Below are positions 15,150-24,138 of a stretch of 49,020 nucleotides of DNA, piece by piece (the first letter of the stretch is position 1; each line of letters opens with the position of its first letter). Origin of the DNA: Hyphomicrobiales bacterium. GTDB taxonomy: Bacteria > Pseudomonadota > Alphaproteobacteria > Rhizobiales > Beijerinckiaceae. The stretch covers positions 1-49,020 of the forward strand of contig JAIXSM010000014.1 of assembly GCA_027484655.1 (NCBI GenBank). Reading direction: 5' to 3'. Under the pieces are notes generated by a model. The model worked only from the letters and a program-made list of their open reading frames with translations. It made no database searches and was not told the DNA's origin. Made by a program: the position numbers and the translations under genes.

Positions 15150-17504
15150 TCACCTCACCTCGAGAATGAGCTTGGGGATGCGTCCCGTAAAGCGGGACCT
15201 TGCTTCAGCGCCGATGGCTTCGACCACTGGCGTGCCGAGGTCGATCCCCACGTCGGCGGTCTCGTCGGCGGAGAATATGCCCGGTTGGGTCACCTCAATG
15301 CGCCCTTCGGCAACCTTCTCGCCGTTGACGAACAGCGACGCCATCCCACCCTTGCCGGGGCCGCTACCGTCGTAGGCAAACTGCAGACGGATCTGCGCTG
15401 CGCCCGGAGCCAGCTTCTTTGAAGACGTAATGGACGTACGCTGCAAGCCCAGGAAGTTATAATCGTAGGCGGGTACCCCGTTCTTCACGTAGAGGGACCA
15501 GCCACCGAAACGACCGCCCTGCACGATCAATGTGCCGTTCCCGCCTGCTGCGGGAACCTCGACATCGGCCGTTATGGTCTTCGAGCGGTTTTTCACGTTG
15601 ATGAAGGCGCTTTCCAGCATCCCCGTCATGCCTTCCGCAAGCGTAATGGACGTGCGGCCCGCCATGAGATCGGGACGTCCAACCGATGCGGCGTCGAGTC
15701 GTTCAAAGAAGCGATCATCCAGCGGCATCACTCCATACTTCACTGCTTCCTTCAGGAAAATCGCCTGAAGCTCAGAAAGCTTTGCGGGATTCTCCGCCGC
15801 GAGGTCATTGGCGAGGCTGAAGTCCGAGCGCACATCAAACAACTCCCATGCAGAATTGTCCTGCAAGGTGCGACGGGGCTTTGCCTCCCAGGGCGCCTTG
15901 TGGATCGTGCGGGCGAACCAGCCCTCATGGTAGACTGCGCGGTTGCCGGCGATTTCAAAATACTGGGTCGTGCGGCGCTCCGGTGCTGTTGGGTTGTCGA
16001 AGGAATAAACGAGGCTTGCGCCAGCAATCGGAATTTGCCTGACGCCATTTACGATCGTCGGCTCAGGAAGAGAGCTTGCTTCCAGCACCGTCGGTGCGAT
16101 GTCGATGACATGGCTGAACTGCGTACGGATTTCGTTCCTTGCCTTAATGCCTTTTGGCCACGAGACAACCATCCCGTTACGCGTCCCGCCGAAGTCGGAC
16201 GGCACCTGTTTCATCCACCCAAATGGCGAGTTTAGCGCAACGGACCAACCCGCCGCCATGTGGGGATAGGTCTCCGGGCCGCCCCACTTGTCGATGAGCT
16301 TCAGCATGTCTTCCACCTTCTCCTGCACGCCGTTGAAGTAGGTGTATTCATTGAACATGCCGTTCTGCCCGCCTTCCCCGCTCGTTCCGTTGTCCCCGGC
16401 GATATAGAACACGAGCGTGTTCTCGGCTTGGCCAACCTCTTCGAACGCTTTCAGCATGCGGCCGATCTCATGATCGGTATACTCCGCGAACGCCGCGAAC
16501 ACTTCCGCCTGCCGCGCGAAGAGACGCTTCTCGTTGTCCGAAAGCGTATCCCAGTCCTTGATAGCGCCAGGCTTAGCCGCCAGCTTCGTCCCGGCTGGAA
16601 TGATCCCCATGCTTATCTGGCGCGCGAGTGTCTCTTCGCGCATCTTGTCCCAGCCTTGGTCAAACTTTCCCCTCCAGCGATTGATCCACGCAGCCGGCAC
16701 ATGGTGTGGTGCGTGCGTGGCGCCCGGTGCGAAGTAAACAAACGAAGGCTTGTCCGGTGACATTGCCTTTTGATGCTTGATCCAGGCTCGTGCCTTGTCG
16801 GTCATGTCGGTCATGAAATGATAGTTGGGATCGTTGGGCAGCTCAACCTGAGCCGTTCCGTCGAAAAGAAACGGCGACCACTGGTTCGTTTCGCCGCCGA
16901 GAAACCCGTAAAATTTATCAAAGCCCTGGCGCATCGGCCATCTGTCGGTTGGACCGGCGATGCTCGTTTCCCACGCCGCTGTCTCATGCCACTTACCGAA
17001 GGCGCCTGTCGCATAGCCATTGAGGCGGAGAGCCTCGGCCAGAGGGGCCGCTGCGCTGGGAACCTGACCGGTTGCTCCTGGGAACCCCGTAGCGAGTTCC
17101 GTGATGAAGCCCATGTTGACGGTGTGATGATTTCGTCCGGACTTCAGTGCAGCGCGCGTGGGAGAGCACAAAGCTGTGGTATGAAAGTTATTATAGCGCA
17201 GGCCTTCTTGGGCCAGCTTGTCCAGCGTGGGCATCGTGACGGGGCCGCCAAACGTGGAGGGTGAACCGAAGCCAAGATCGTCGATCAGCACAATCACGAC
17301 GTTTGGGGCGCTTTCCGGCGCCTTAATCTCAAACCGGGTTGGAATTTTCGCATCGCGCGCATCCAGGGTGGTGATTTGTTGCCTCGCTGGCTCGGCAATA
17401 GGCAATACCGTACGATTCAAATTATCAGCCTGCGCTTTCAACGGTTGCGGCGTCCACAATGCGAGCGTAGCAGGAACCAGAGCAAAAACTGGACTATATT
17501 TCAT
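15150..17504 (-). CDS. Exported arylsulfatase (type I, formylglycine-dependent)
   Basis: This 784-residue sulfatase starts with a signal peptide (about residues 1-25, ending LKAQA), so it acts in the periplasm or outside. The N-terminal alkaline-phosphatase-like domain shows metal-binding DD (75-76, LIDDLGFG) and the C-x-P-x-R signature CSPTR with Cys113 as the residue to be converted to formylglycine, followed by AALKSGR. The further GDNGTSGEGGQNG block and the WPKGI segment are typical. The length and C-terminal beta-rich domain match the large arylsulfatases of about 780 residues (S1_4-like). The start at 17504 has GGGAG upstream. No formylglycine-generating enzyme gene is in the window. 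It is divergent from the octaheme cytochrome gene. Confidence 0.93.
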   Translation of the reverse strand: MKYSPVFALVPATLALWTPQPLKAQADNLNRTVLPIAEPARQQITTLDARDAKIPTRFEIKAPESAPNVVIVLIDDLGFGSPSTFGGPVTMPTLDKLAQEGLRYNNFHTTALCSPTRAALKSGRNHHTVNMGFITELATGFPGATGQVPSAAAPLAEALRLNGYATGAFGKWHETAAWETSIAGPTDRWPMRQGFDKFYGFLGGETNQWSPFLFDGTAQVELPNDPNYHFMTDMTDKARAWIKHQKAMSPDKPSFVYFAPGATHAPHHVPAAWINRWRGKFDQGWDKMREETLARQISMGIIPAGTKLAAKPGAIKDWDTLSDNEKRLFARQAEVFAAFAEYTDHEIGRMLKAFEEVGQAENTLVFYIAGDNGTSGEGGQNGMFNEYTYFNGVQEKVEDMLKLIDKWGGPETYPHMAAGWSVALNSPFGWMKQVPSDFGGTRNGMVVSWPKGIKARNEIRTQFSHVIDIAPTVLEASSLPEPTIVNGVRQIPIAGASLVYSFDNPTAPERRTTQYFEIAGNRAVYHEGWFARTIHKAPWEAKPRRTLQDNSAWELFDVRSDFSLANDLAAENPAKLSELQAIFLKEAVKYGVMPLDDRFFERLDAASVGRPDLMAGRTSITLAEGMTGMLESAFINVKNRSKTITADVEVPAAGGNGTLIVQGGRFGGWSLYVKNGVPAYDYNFLGLQRTSITSSKKLAPGAAQIRLQFAYDGSGPGKGGMASLFVNGEKVAEGRIEVTQPGIFSADETADVGIDLGTPVVEAIGAEARSRFTGRIPKLILEVR

Positions 17505-17676
17505 CGTACTTTCTCCCTGCATGCAGCACCCGGATATTTTTAAGGATAAGCTCACACAGGCAAAATTACCTTGATGCAACGCAATTGCGTTTTGCGATAC
17601 ATTAACTCAGGCTGGCAGCTGTCCGCCTTGGACAAATCCGCTCCCGGCTCGATCTTCTTGTTGTGCGTGCAGCCAC

Positions 17677-20043
17677 ATGACGTTTACTTCACGGCAGATC
17701 GCTCTAATCCTCGCGGCTCTGGCCGTAGGCTTGGCAGCTTCACTCCTTACTGTGGCTGGCTCACAGGAAATTCTGACCCGCAGTGTTTTCCGGATTCCTG
17801 ATATTGACGGGCCATCGCGCTATATTGGCAGCGATGCCTGCGGCACATGCCATAAGCAGACTCTTGAAGTGTGGCGAACCTCGCACCACGCCAGGGCTAT
17901 GATGCACGCTACGGACAAAACGGTTCTGGGCAATTTCGACAACGTCACTTTTGACTACTTCGGTTTTCAGTCGCGCATGTTTCGGCTCGGCGAGCGCTTC
18001 ATGATCGAAACAGATGGGGCGGATGGCGCGATTGCCCAATTCGAAGTGAAGTACACCTTCGGCGTAGAGCCGTTGCAGCAATACCTCGTTGAGTTTTCGG
18101 ATGGTAGGGTGCAGGCGCTTCCGCTCGCTTGGGATGCCCGCTCGAAGGAGCTTGGTGGCCAGAAATGGTTCCATCTATATCCCCAGGAGAAGATCGATCA
18201 TACCGATGTCCTGCATTGGACCAAATTGAACCAGAACTGGAACTACATGTGCGCCGAATGTCATTCGACCGGTGTGCGAAAGAATTACGATTCTCTGAAG
18301 GATACTTATCGAACAACTTTCGCAGAGATATCGGTTGGATGTGAAGCCTGCCATGGGCAGGGCTCCCACCACGCCGCTTGGGCACGATCTCAAAAGTCAT
18401 GGCTTTACTCCTCAAAGAGCAAGGATCCTGCCTTCGGTTTGTTGGTACGTTACGTCGAGCGGCACAACGTTACCTGGGCTCTGAACGCGACCAGCGGTAG
18501 CGCGGGGCGCAGCAGTGAGCCCGCCGCCTTGCGTGCCGAGGTGGAAAGCTGCGGTATGTGCCATGCGCGGCGCGGGCAGTTGTCGGAAGACTGGGTACCC
18601 GGCCGCTCACTGTCTCATACGCATTCTGTGTCGCTGCTATCGAGCGGCCTTTATGATGCTGCCGGTCAGATGGTTGACGAAGTTTTCAATTATGGTTCAT
18701 TCAAGCAGAGCGCCATGTTCGCCAAAGGCGTGACATGTTCAGATTGCCATGAGCCCCATTCGGGAAAACTTCGTATGGCGGGCGACGGACTCTGCTTGCA
18801 ATGTCACGCGCAGGAGAAGTTCTCTGCACCAACGCACCACAGGCATGAGAACGCATCTGCGCCAGTTACGTGCGCAAATTGTCACATGCCAACGCGAACC
18901 TATATGGTCATTGACAAACGACACGATCATAGTTTTCGTGTTCCCCGCCCTGATCAGAGTATGACAAGCGGCGTTCCGAATGCCTGTAACGATTGCCACA
19001 AGGATAAGACCGCGCAATGGGCAGCGAACGCCATAGAAGTCTGGCACGGGGCGCAGAGGAAAGGCATTCATAACTACACGGCGGCGTTTGCTGCTGCGCA
19101 AGCGCAGCGCCCCGCAGATGATCGGATCCTGGTTGAAATAGCCAATGACAGATTGGCGCCTTCCATTGCCCGCGCGACTGCGCTGTCCGAACTGGCGCAA
19201 CGCGCCACACCGGCTGGAGTTGCCGCGGCTCGCACAGCGCTCAGTCACTCGGACCCCTTAATGCGTATCGCGGCCCTTGAGGTGCTTGAGACGGTTCCCG
19301 TGCAACAGATATGGCCAATCGTTGCGCCGCTTCTCTACGATCCGGTTAGGGGTGTTCGCATAAGGGCTGCAATGGCCCTCGCATCTCTTCCGTTGTTCAT
19401 GCAGCCAGCAAAGGACAGGGGCGCGTTTGAGCGCGCGGCGGAGGAATTTGTCGCATCACAAAAGCTGAACGCCGACAGACCGGAGGCGCGAAGCGCCCTC
19501 GGCGCATTCTACTTGCGTCAGGGGCGTGTGGAAGAGGCAGAGGCTGAATACAGGTCCGCTTTAAGGCTAAGTCCACAATTTGTGCCCGCCATCGCTAATC
19601 TCGCCGACCTGCTCAGGCAAAAAAATCGCGACACCGACGCCCTCGCCATCCTTCGCGATAGCGTACGGGCGGCTCCAAGAGACCCTGTTTTGTTACACAC
19701 GCTTGGGCTCGCCCTTGTGCGCGCGAAAGGTCCGCCCGACGAGACGGCCCAAGTTTTGCGGCATGCCACGGACCTAGCGCCAGACATTGCAAGATACGGA
19801 TATGTCTATGGCGTAGCTCTCCACTCGTTTGGCCGCAAGGACGAGGCGCTGAATGCATTGCGCACTGTCCTCTCACGCCACCCCGCAGATCGCGATACTC
19901 TCGCGATGCTCATAACCTTAGAGCAGGAGGCTGGCGATCTCCGAGCCGCTCTCGCTTATGCGGAGAGGCTGCTCGCAATGACGCCGCAAGACACTCAGAT
20001 CCTTCGGGTAGCTGACGAATTGCGGCGCCGCATGCCTCCATGA
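17677..20043 (+). CDS. Octaheme c-type cytochrome with HEAT-like and TPR repeats
   Basis: This 788-residue protein has an N-terminal membrane anchor or signal (RQIALILAALAVGLAASLLTV) and eight CxxCH heme motifs: 55-59, 192-196, 222-226, 292-296, 354-358, 373-377, 399-403 and 437-441. Histidine-rich stretches between them could give distal ligands. After the cytochrome part come HEAT-like helices (LSHSDPLMRIAALEVLE, VRIRAAMALASL) and then four to five TPR units (LGAFYLRQGRVEEAEAEY, LGLALVRAKG and others). It belongs to the c554/multiheme-TPR class often found near sulfatases in Planctomycetes; role and electron partner are unknown. The start codon has no strong ribosome binding site. It is separated from the divergent sulfatase gene by 172 bp. 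Confidence 0.9.
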   Translation: MTFTSRQIALILAALAVGLAASLLTVAGSQEILTRSVFRIPDIDGPSRYIGSDACGTCHKQTLEVWRTSHHARAMMHATDKTVLGNFDNVTFDYFGFQSRMFRLGERFMIETDGADGAIAQFEVKYTFGVEPLQQYLVEFSDGRVQALPLAWDARSKELGGQKWFHLYPQEKIDHTDVLHWTKLNQNWNYMCAECHSTGVRKNYDSLKDTYRTTFAEISVGCEACHGQGSHHAAWARSQKSWLYSSKSKDPAFGLLVRYVERHNVTWALNATSGSAGRSSEPAALRAEVESCGMCHARRGQLSEDWVPGRSLSHTHSVSLLSSGLYDAAGQMVDEVFNYGSFKQSAMFAKGVTCSDCHEPHSGKLRMAGDGLCLQCHAQEKFSAPTHHRHENASAPVTCANCHMPTRTYMVIDKRHDHSFRVPRPDQSMTSGVPNACNDCHKDKTAQWAANAIEVWHGAQRKGIHNYTAAFAAAQAQRPADDRILVEIANDRLAPSIARATALSELAQRATPAGVAAARTALSHSDPLMRIAALEVLETVPVQQIWPIVAPLLYDPVRGVRIRAAMALASLPLFMQPAKDRGAFERAAEEFVASQKLNADRPEARSALGAFYLRQGRVEEAEAEYRSALRLSPQFVPAIANLADLLRQKNRDTDALAILRDSVRAAPRDPVLLHTLGLALVRAKGPPDETAQVLRHATDLAPDIARYGYVYGVALHSFGRKDEALNALRTVLSRHPADRDTLAMLITLEQEAGDLRAALAYAERLLAMTPQDTQILRVADELRRRMPP

Positions 20044-20513
20044 GGTTACTCCCTGTTTAACACCAACTCGATTTCGCTATGGTTTGTAGCGGCGTTTACA
20101 ACGCCATCCTGAATGCAGGCAGGCGATGCGGGCAGGCCTTGGTCGACAAGACGTTTCGTCATCTAGCAGATGGAATGATCCAATGACGCAGGGATCTAGG
20201 CGGAATCGCCCCGCTACCGGGGCGCGAGTTCTTGATCGGGTTTTTTGGACGACGCGCGTTGGTAACCTGCGGCGCTGTTCAAAATTCAAGTTGATAGCAA
20301 TAGGTCGATAGGGAACTGTATGGCTCGAATACGCCATCGTTCTTAAACTGAACTACTCCGCCCGGCCCGGACGGTGTAAACTAGAAGTTTCCAGCTATTG
20401 GTGGTTGAGAAAACTGGGGGAAGGTCAGCAGGTCAACCCCAAACGCAGCATGTTGTTGCTTCTGTGGCGCAGCGGGCTCGACAAAGACGCGGCGCCTGCA
20501 ATATCAGGCAAGC
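20044..20513. other. Gene-free stretch at the right edge of the accessory segment
   Basis: About 470 bp between the octaheme gene and the LysR gene contain no supported gene; short frames on both strands lack recognisable motifs. A 7-bp perfect inverted repeat (CGCCCCG/CGGGGCG, 20207-20224) with a T6 run 15 bp later could be a weak terminator for the octaheme gene. The stretch may contain the right border of a horizontally acquired segment. Confidence 0.5.
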
Positions 20514-21425
20514 TCATGTCTGTGGTGGCTTTAGCCCCTTGGCGAGGTGCTCGGAAAACGCAACGACGCGTTGCACGTGTGTGCGGTTGGGCGCGATGAG
20601 AAGGCGCACATCAAGGTGCAGCGGAGGCGCGTCGATGTCGATCACCTTAAGGCGGCCCGCAGCCACGTCCGTCTCGACGGAGGCGGCGAGGGAGCATCCC
20701 AATCCGACGCCGGCCATCACAAGATCACGAACCACGGAGAACTCGGTGCCCTCCGCCGCAAGGCGCATGCGATCAATCCCGACGCGCGCGAGCAACCTTT
20801 TCTGGATGCGTCCAAACATCGAGGATTCCACCGGGCCAACGAAGGGATATGCGGCCACTGTCGCAGGCTGCGTCGGCCCCTGCGCGGCGAGAGGGTGATC
20901 CGGCGCGGCGAAGATAACGAACGGCTGCTGCGCCAGAAGGAGGGATGGAATTTCGGCAGGCGCCTCATCACTCACAAGGCAGCCGAGATCGGCCGCGCCC
21001 ATTCTCACGGCCGCAAGAACTTCCTCTTGGAAGGCGATTCTCACAGACAGCCGCAGATCGCGGCGCTCCCGCGCAAAGGTGGCGAGCGGGGCGCGTAAAA
21101 GTGTGTGAGCGAGCGAGCGCTGGCACGCGAAGGAAATGGTGGCGGCCGCTGCGCTGCCGCGCGCCTCCAGTTCATCGTCGAGCCGGGTGGCGAGCGCCAG
21201 CGTCGCACGCGCGTGCTCCAGAACGCTGCGCCCCGCGTTCGTAAGGGCCGCCTGGCGGCCGCTTGAGCGCTCGAACAAAGTAACTCCGGCTTCGCGCTCA
21301 ATCGCCCGGATATGCGCCGAAACGGATGGTTGCGCGATGCCCAGCTTGCGGGCGGCGCCAGCGAACGAACCCGTTTCCGCGATGGCCACCAGCACCTTGA
21401 GCCGTCGCCCTGTAAGAGTCATCAT
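20514..21425 (-). CDS. LysR-family transcriptional regulator
   Basis: This 303-residue regulator has an N-terminal winged helix-turn-helix (residues about 4-62, AIAETGSFAGAARKLGIAQPSVSAHIRAIE) and a periplasmic-binding-protein-like effector domain (about 90-295). It is divergent from the ABC importer/hydantoinase operon with 118 bp between the start codons, so it most likely controls that operon in response to its substrate or a product. Two adjacent ATGs (21425, 21422) are possible starts. A perfect palindrome (21435-21450) lies directly upstream. Confidence 0.9.
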   Translation of the reverse strand: MMTLTGRRLKVLVAIAETGSFAGAARKLGIAQPSVSAHIRAIEREAGVTLFERSSGRQAALTNAGRSVLEHARATLALATRLDDELEARGSAAAATISFACQRSLAHTLLRAPLATFARERRDLRLSVRIAFQEEVLAAVRMGAADLGCLVSDEAPAEIPSLLLAQQPFVIFAAPDHPLAAQGPTQPATVAAYPFVGPVESSMFGRIQKRLLARVGIDRMRLAAEGTEFSVVRDLVMAGVGLGCSLAASVETDVAAGRLKVIDIDAPPLHLDVRLLIAPNRTHVQRVVAFSEHLAKGLKPPQT

Positions 21426-21434
21426 GACCTACAT

Positions 21435-21450
21435 ATAGCCTATAGGCTAT
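21435..21450. promoter_or_regulatory. Palindromic operator candidate in the LysR/ABC divergent region
   Basis: ATAGCCTATAGGCTAT is a perfect 16-bp inverted repeat 10 bp from the LysR start codon. It contains a T-N11-A pattern as expected of LysR boxes. Autoregulation plus activation of the divergent operon would be typical. Confidence 0.6.
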
Positions 21451-21543
21451 TTTTGACCAAGCCTGTTGTCCGGCCTTGTGCGGGATGCGCCAGTCCGTGC
21501 CAATATGGGCGCGGGACGCAGAGCCCGCACAGGGGAGGAAGCT

Positions 21544-22509
21544 ATGAAGATTACGCGTCGCGCCGCCATCGCGGGCGCTGCAGCCATCGCCCTAGGGCCG
21601 CATGCGGCCTTCGCCTCTACGCAAAAGCTGCGCATCGGAAAGTCTATCGGATCTTCCTTCCCCTTCAGCGGCGCTGATTACGGGAAGGCCAAGGGCTTCT
21701 TCGCCGAGGCGGGGATTGACGCGGAGATCTCCGTTTTCCGTGGCGATGGCCAGATGCAGCAGGCCCTCGCAGCCAGCGCTATTGATATCGGCCTGGGCTC
21801 AGGCCCCGGCATGGGCTATGCCGCAAAGGGCGTGCCTGGCATCGCCGTAGCCGCTATGGCGAGCGAGCCGCGCAACATGTCGCTTGTTGTTCTCAAGAAC
21901 GGTCCAATCAAGAGTATTGATGACCTCAAGGGCAAGCGTGTTGGCGTCACCACAGCGGGCTCGCTCACGGACTGGCTCACGCGTCAGCTGGCGGCCAGCA
22001 AGGGCTGGGGCCCCACGGGCATTGACGTCACGCCGATGGGCGAAATGCGTACACGCCTTGCAGCCATGAAGTCCGGCGAACTCGCCGGCAGCGTGAATTC
22101 GATCCAGGAGACCTTCAATCTTGTGGAAGCCGGCGAAGGCCGCCTGTTGGCGACTTTCGGCGATGCCGTGCCGCATTTCCACACCCACGTGATTTTCGCG
22201 CATCGTAAGCTGATTGCCGACAAGCCGGACCTGCTGCGCGCCTTCCTGCGGGCATGGTTCAAGACGGCTGCATACATGCGCGACAACCGCGCCGAAACCG
22301 TAAAGTTCATCGCTCAGACGATGAAGCTTCCCCTGTCTGTTATCGAAGCGAGCTACGATTTCGAGATGGGCATGATGTCCTTCGACGGCGCGTTCGATCC
22401 TAAAGCTGTCGAGATCATCCGCCATTCGCTCAAGGATCTCGGTATCCTTGAGCGCTTGCCGGAGGCCAGAGAACTGTTCCTGCCGGGCTTTGCGCCGGTG
22501 AAGCTCTGA
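21544..22509 (+). CDS. ABC importer substrate-binding protein, NMT1/SsuA-TauA type
   Basis: This 321-residue periplasmic binding protein has a short export signal (MKITRRAAIAGAAAIALGPHAAFA), with the RR pair suggesting possible Tat export. The mature part has the NMT1-like fold pattern: KLRIGKSIGSSFPFSGADYGKAKGFF, ALAASAIDIGLGSGPGM, LKGKRVGVTTAGSLTDWLTRQLAASKG and WFKTAAYMRDNRAETVKFI. Such proteins bind sulfonates, nitrate, thiamine precursors or aromatic acids; the ligand here is unknown. The start has a strong AGGGGAGGAAGCT ribosome binding site. It is the first gene of the importer-hydantoinase operon. Confidence 0.9.
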   Translation: MKITRRAAIAGAAAIALGPHAAFASTQKLRIGKSIGSSFPFSGADYGKAKGFFAEAGIDAEISVFRGDGQMQQALAASAIDIGLGSGPGMGYAAKGVPGIAVAAMASEPRNMSLVVLKNGPIKSIDDLKGKRVGVTTAGSLTDWLTRQLAASKGWGPTGIDVTPMGEMRTRLAAMKSGELAGSVNSIQETFNLVEAGEGRLLATFGDAVPHFHTHVIFAHRKLIADKPDLLRAFLRAWFKTAAYMRDNRAETVKFIAQTMKLPLSVIEASYDFEMGMMSFDGAFDPKAVEIIRHSLKDLGILERLPEARELFLPGFAPVKL

Positions 22510-22559
22510 CACGCACGGCGGCCGGAGCGCAATGAAGCGTCCGGCCCCAAGGGGGTTCC

Positions 22560-23381
22560 ATGTCGGATATTGCAATCTCGATTCGCGGCGTTACGCAGCG
22601 CTTCGGTGAGGAAGGCAGCGAGGGCTCGGTGCTCGCCCTCGACAACGTTTCACTTGATATTCGCCGAGGCGAATTCGTCTGCCTGCTCGGCCCTTCAGGT
22701 TGCGGGAAAAGTACACTGCTCAACATTGTTGGCGGTCTGTTCAAGCCAACGGAAGGTAGCTGCACCGTGGATGGACGCCTCGTAGATGGCGCGCCGCATC
22801 CTGACAAGATCGCGTTTGTATTTCAGGAAAGCACGCTGTTTCCCTGGTACACGGTGATCGAGAACTTCCACATTGCCCTCAAGTTTCAGGGCATCCCGCG
22901 CACGGAGTGGGACGACCGCGCGATGGCGGCGCTGCGTGCTGTGGGTATGGCGTCGTTTGCGCGCCATTATCCCGAACAGCTCTCCGTCGGTATGCGTCAG
23001 CGCGTCAACATGGCGCGCGGTATCTGTGTGGGCACTGATATTCTGCTCATGGACGAGCCGTTTGCCGCGCTTGATGAGCAGACGCGCATGGTGCTTGGCG
23101 AGGATCTGTCGCAGTTACTTGCGGCGACGGGAAAGACGATTGTCTTCGTCACACACTCCCTTGCGGAAGCAGTCTTCCTGTCGGATCGCATCGCTGTGAT
23201 GACGGCGCGCCCCGGCAAGATCAAGACGATCATTGACGTGGCGGAGCAGCACCCACGCTCGCCAGACTTCATGTTGGAGACGCGTTTCAGCGAGTTGCGC
23301 AACGAGTGTTACGCGCTGCTGCGGGATGAAATCCGCGCGACCGTCGCCGCGCAACGCGATCCTCAGTTCGCGGGAGCGTGA
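22560..23381 (+). CDS. ABC importer ATPase, NitT/TauT family
   Basis: This 273-residue ATPase powers the importer. It has Walker A GPSGCGKST, the Q-loop FQESTLFPW, the signature LSVGMRQRVNMARG (a variant of LSGGQ), Walker B ILLMDEPFAALDE and the H-loop FVTHSLAEA. The ATG at 22560 follows AAGGGGG. Its stop is one base before the start of the first permease gene, indicating coupled translation. Confidence 0.95.
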   Translation: MSDIAISIRGVTQRFGEEGSEGSVLALDNVSLDIRRGEFVCLLGPSGCGKSTLLNIVGGLFKPTEGSCTVDGRLVDGAPHPDKIAFVFQESTLFPWYTVIENFHIALKFQGIPRTEWDDRAMAALRAVGMASFARHYPEQLSVGMRQRVNMARGICVGTDILLMDEPFAALDEQTRMVLGEDLSQLLAATGKTIVFVTHSLAEAVFLSDRIAVMTARPGKIKTIIDVAEQHPRSPDFMLETRFSELRNECYALLRDEIRATVAAQRDPQFAGA

Positions 23382-23382
23382 G

Positions 23383-24135
23383 ATGGAAGGCTCCTCGTTT
23401 GCGGCCCGTTCGATACAACTCTCGTTCGTCGCTATTGTTGGGGGTGCGTGGTATCTGGCCAGCGAGACTGGCAGCGTCAGCCGTCTGTTTCTTCCGCCGC
23501 CTCGCGAGGTTCATGCCGCCCTTTCACGCCTTGTTGAGACCCAGGCGTTCTGGTCCGCTGTGCTGGTGACGCTCACCACCATTGCAAAAGCATTCGCCAT
23601 GGCGGTTGTGGCCGGCATTGTTGTGGGATACCTCGTCACGCGCTCGAAGCTTCTGATAAAGGTGATCGAGCCCATCCTGTCGGGGATGTTCACAATCCCC
23701 ATCACGCTATTCCTGCCGATGTTCATCCTTTTCTTCGGCATCGGTACAGGATCGAAAGTCGCCTACGGCGCCACCTATGCGTTTTTTCCGATCGTGCTGA
23801 ACACGATCGCCGCATTCTCCAAGGCTGAGGAGCGTTACCTTCGCGCCGCGCGATCCATGGGCGCCAACGCCTGGCAGCAGTTTCGCCATGTGCTTCTTCC
23901 CGGCGCCATGCCGGTGCTGATCACTGGGCTGCGTATCGGCTTTTTTATCTGCTTCGCGTCTGTGCTGGGTGGTGAGACCATCTCTTCCGTCGCAGGTGTT
24001 GGCCGTAACATCGCCTTGGCTGCCGAACTGATGGAGCCCGCACGCATGTACGCGTGGATCCTGTTCGTCATCCTCACTTCTGTGACGCTGAACATGGTCG
24101 TTCACAGCATCGAGAACCGCGTGAGATCGAGGTAA
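23383..24135 (+). CDS. ABC importer permease 1
   Basis: This 250-residue membrane protein of the SsuC/TauC type has about six transmembrane segments and a BPD_transp_1 EAA-like loop (AEERYLRAARSMGANAWQQFRHVLLPGAMP) that docks to the ATPase. The ATG at 23383 directly follows the ATPase stop; the open frame extending upstream is an out-of-frame reading of that gene. Confidence 0.92.
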   Translation: MEGSSFAARSIQLSFVAIVGGAWYLASETGSVSRLFLPPPREVHAALSRLVETQAFWSAVLVTLTTIAKAFAMAVVAGIVVGYLVTRSKLLIKVIEPILSGMFTIPITLFLPMFILFFGIGTGSKVAYGATYAFFPIVLNTIAAFSKAEERYLRAARSMGANAWQQFRHVLLPGAMPVLITGLRIGFFICFASVLGGETISSVAGVGRNIALAAELMEPARMYAWILFVILTSVTLNMVVHSIENRVRSR

Positions 24136-24138
24136 GCC

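Noticed and set aside
20398-20898. Possible small genes or an insertion-sequence end in the gap before the LysR gene
   Set aside because: The frames lack motifs and mostly overlap the LysR gene antisense; I could not identify inverted repeats.
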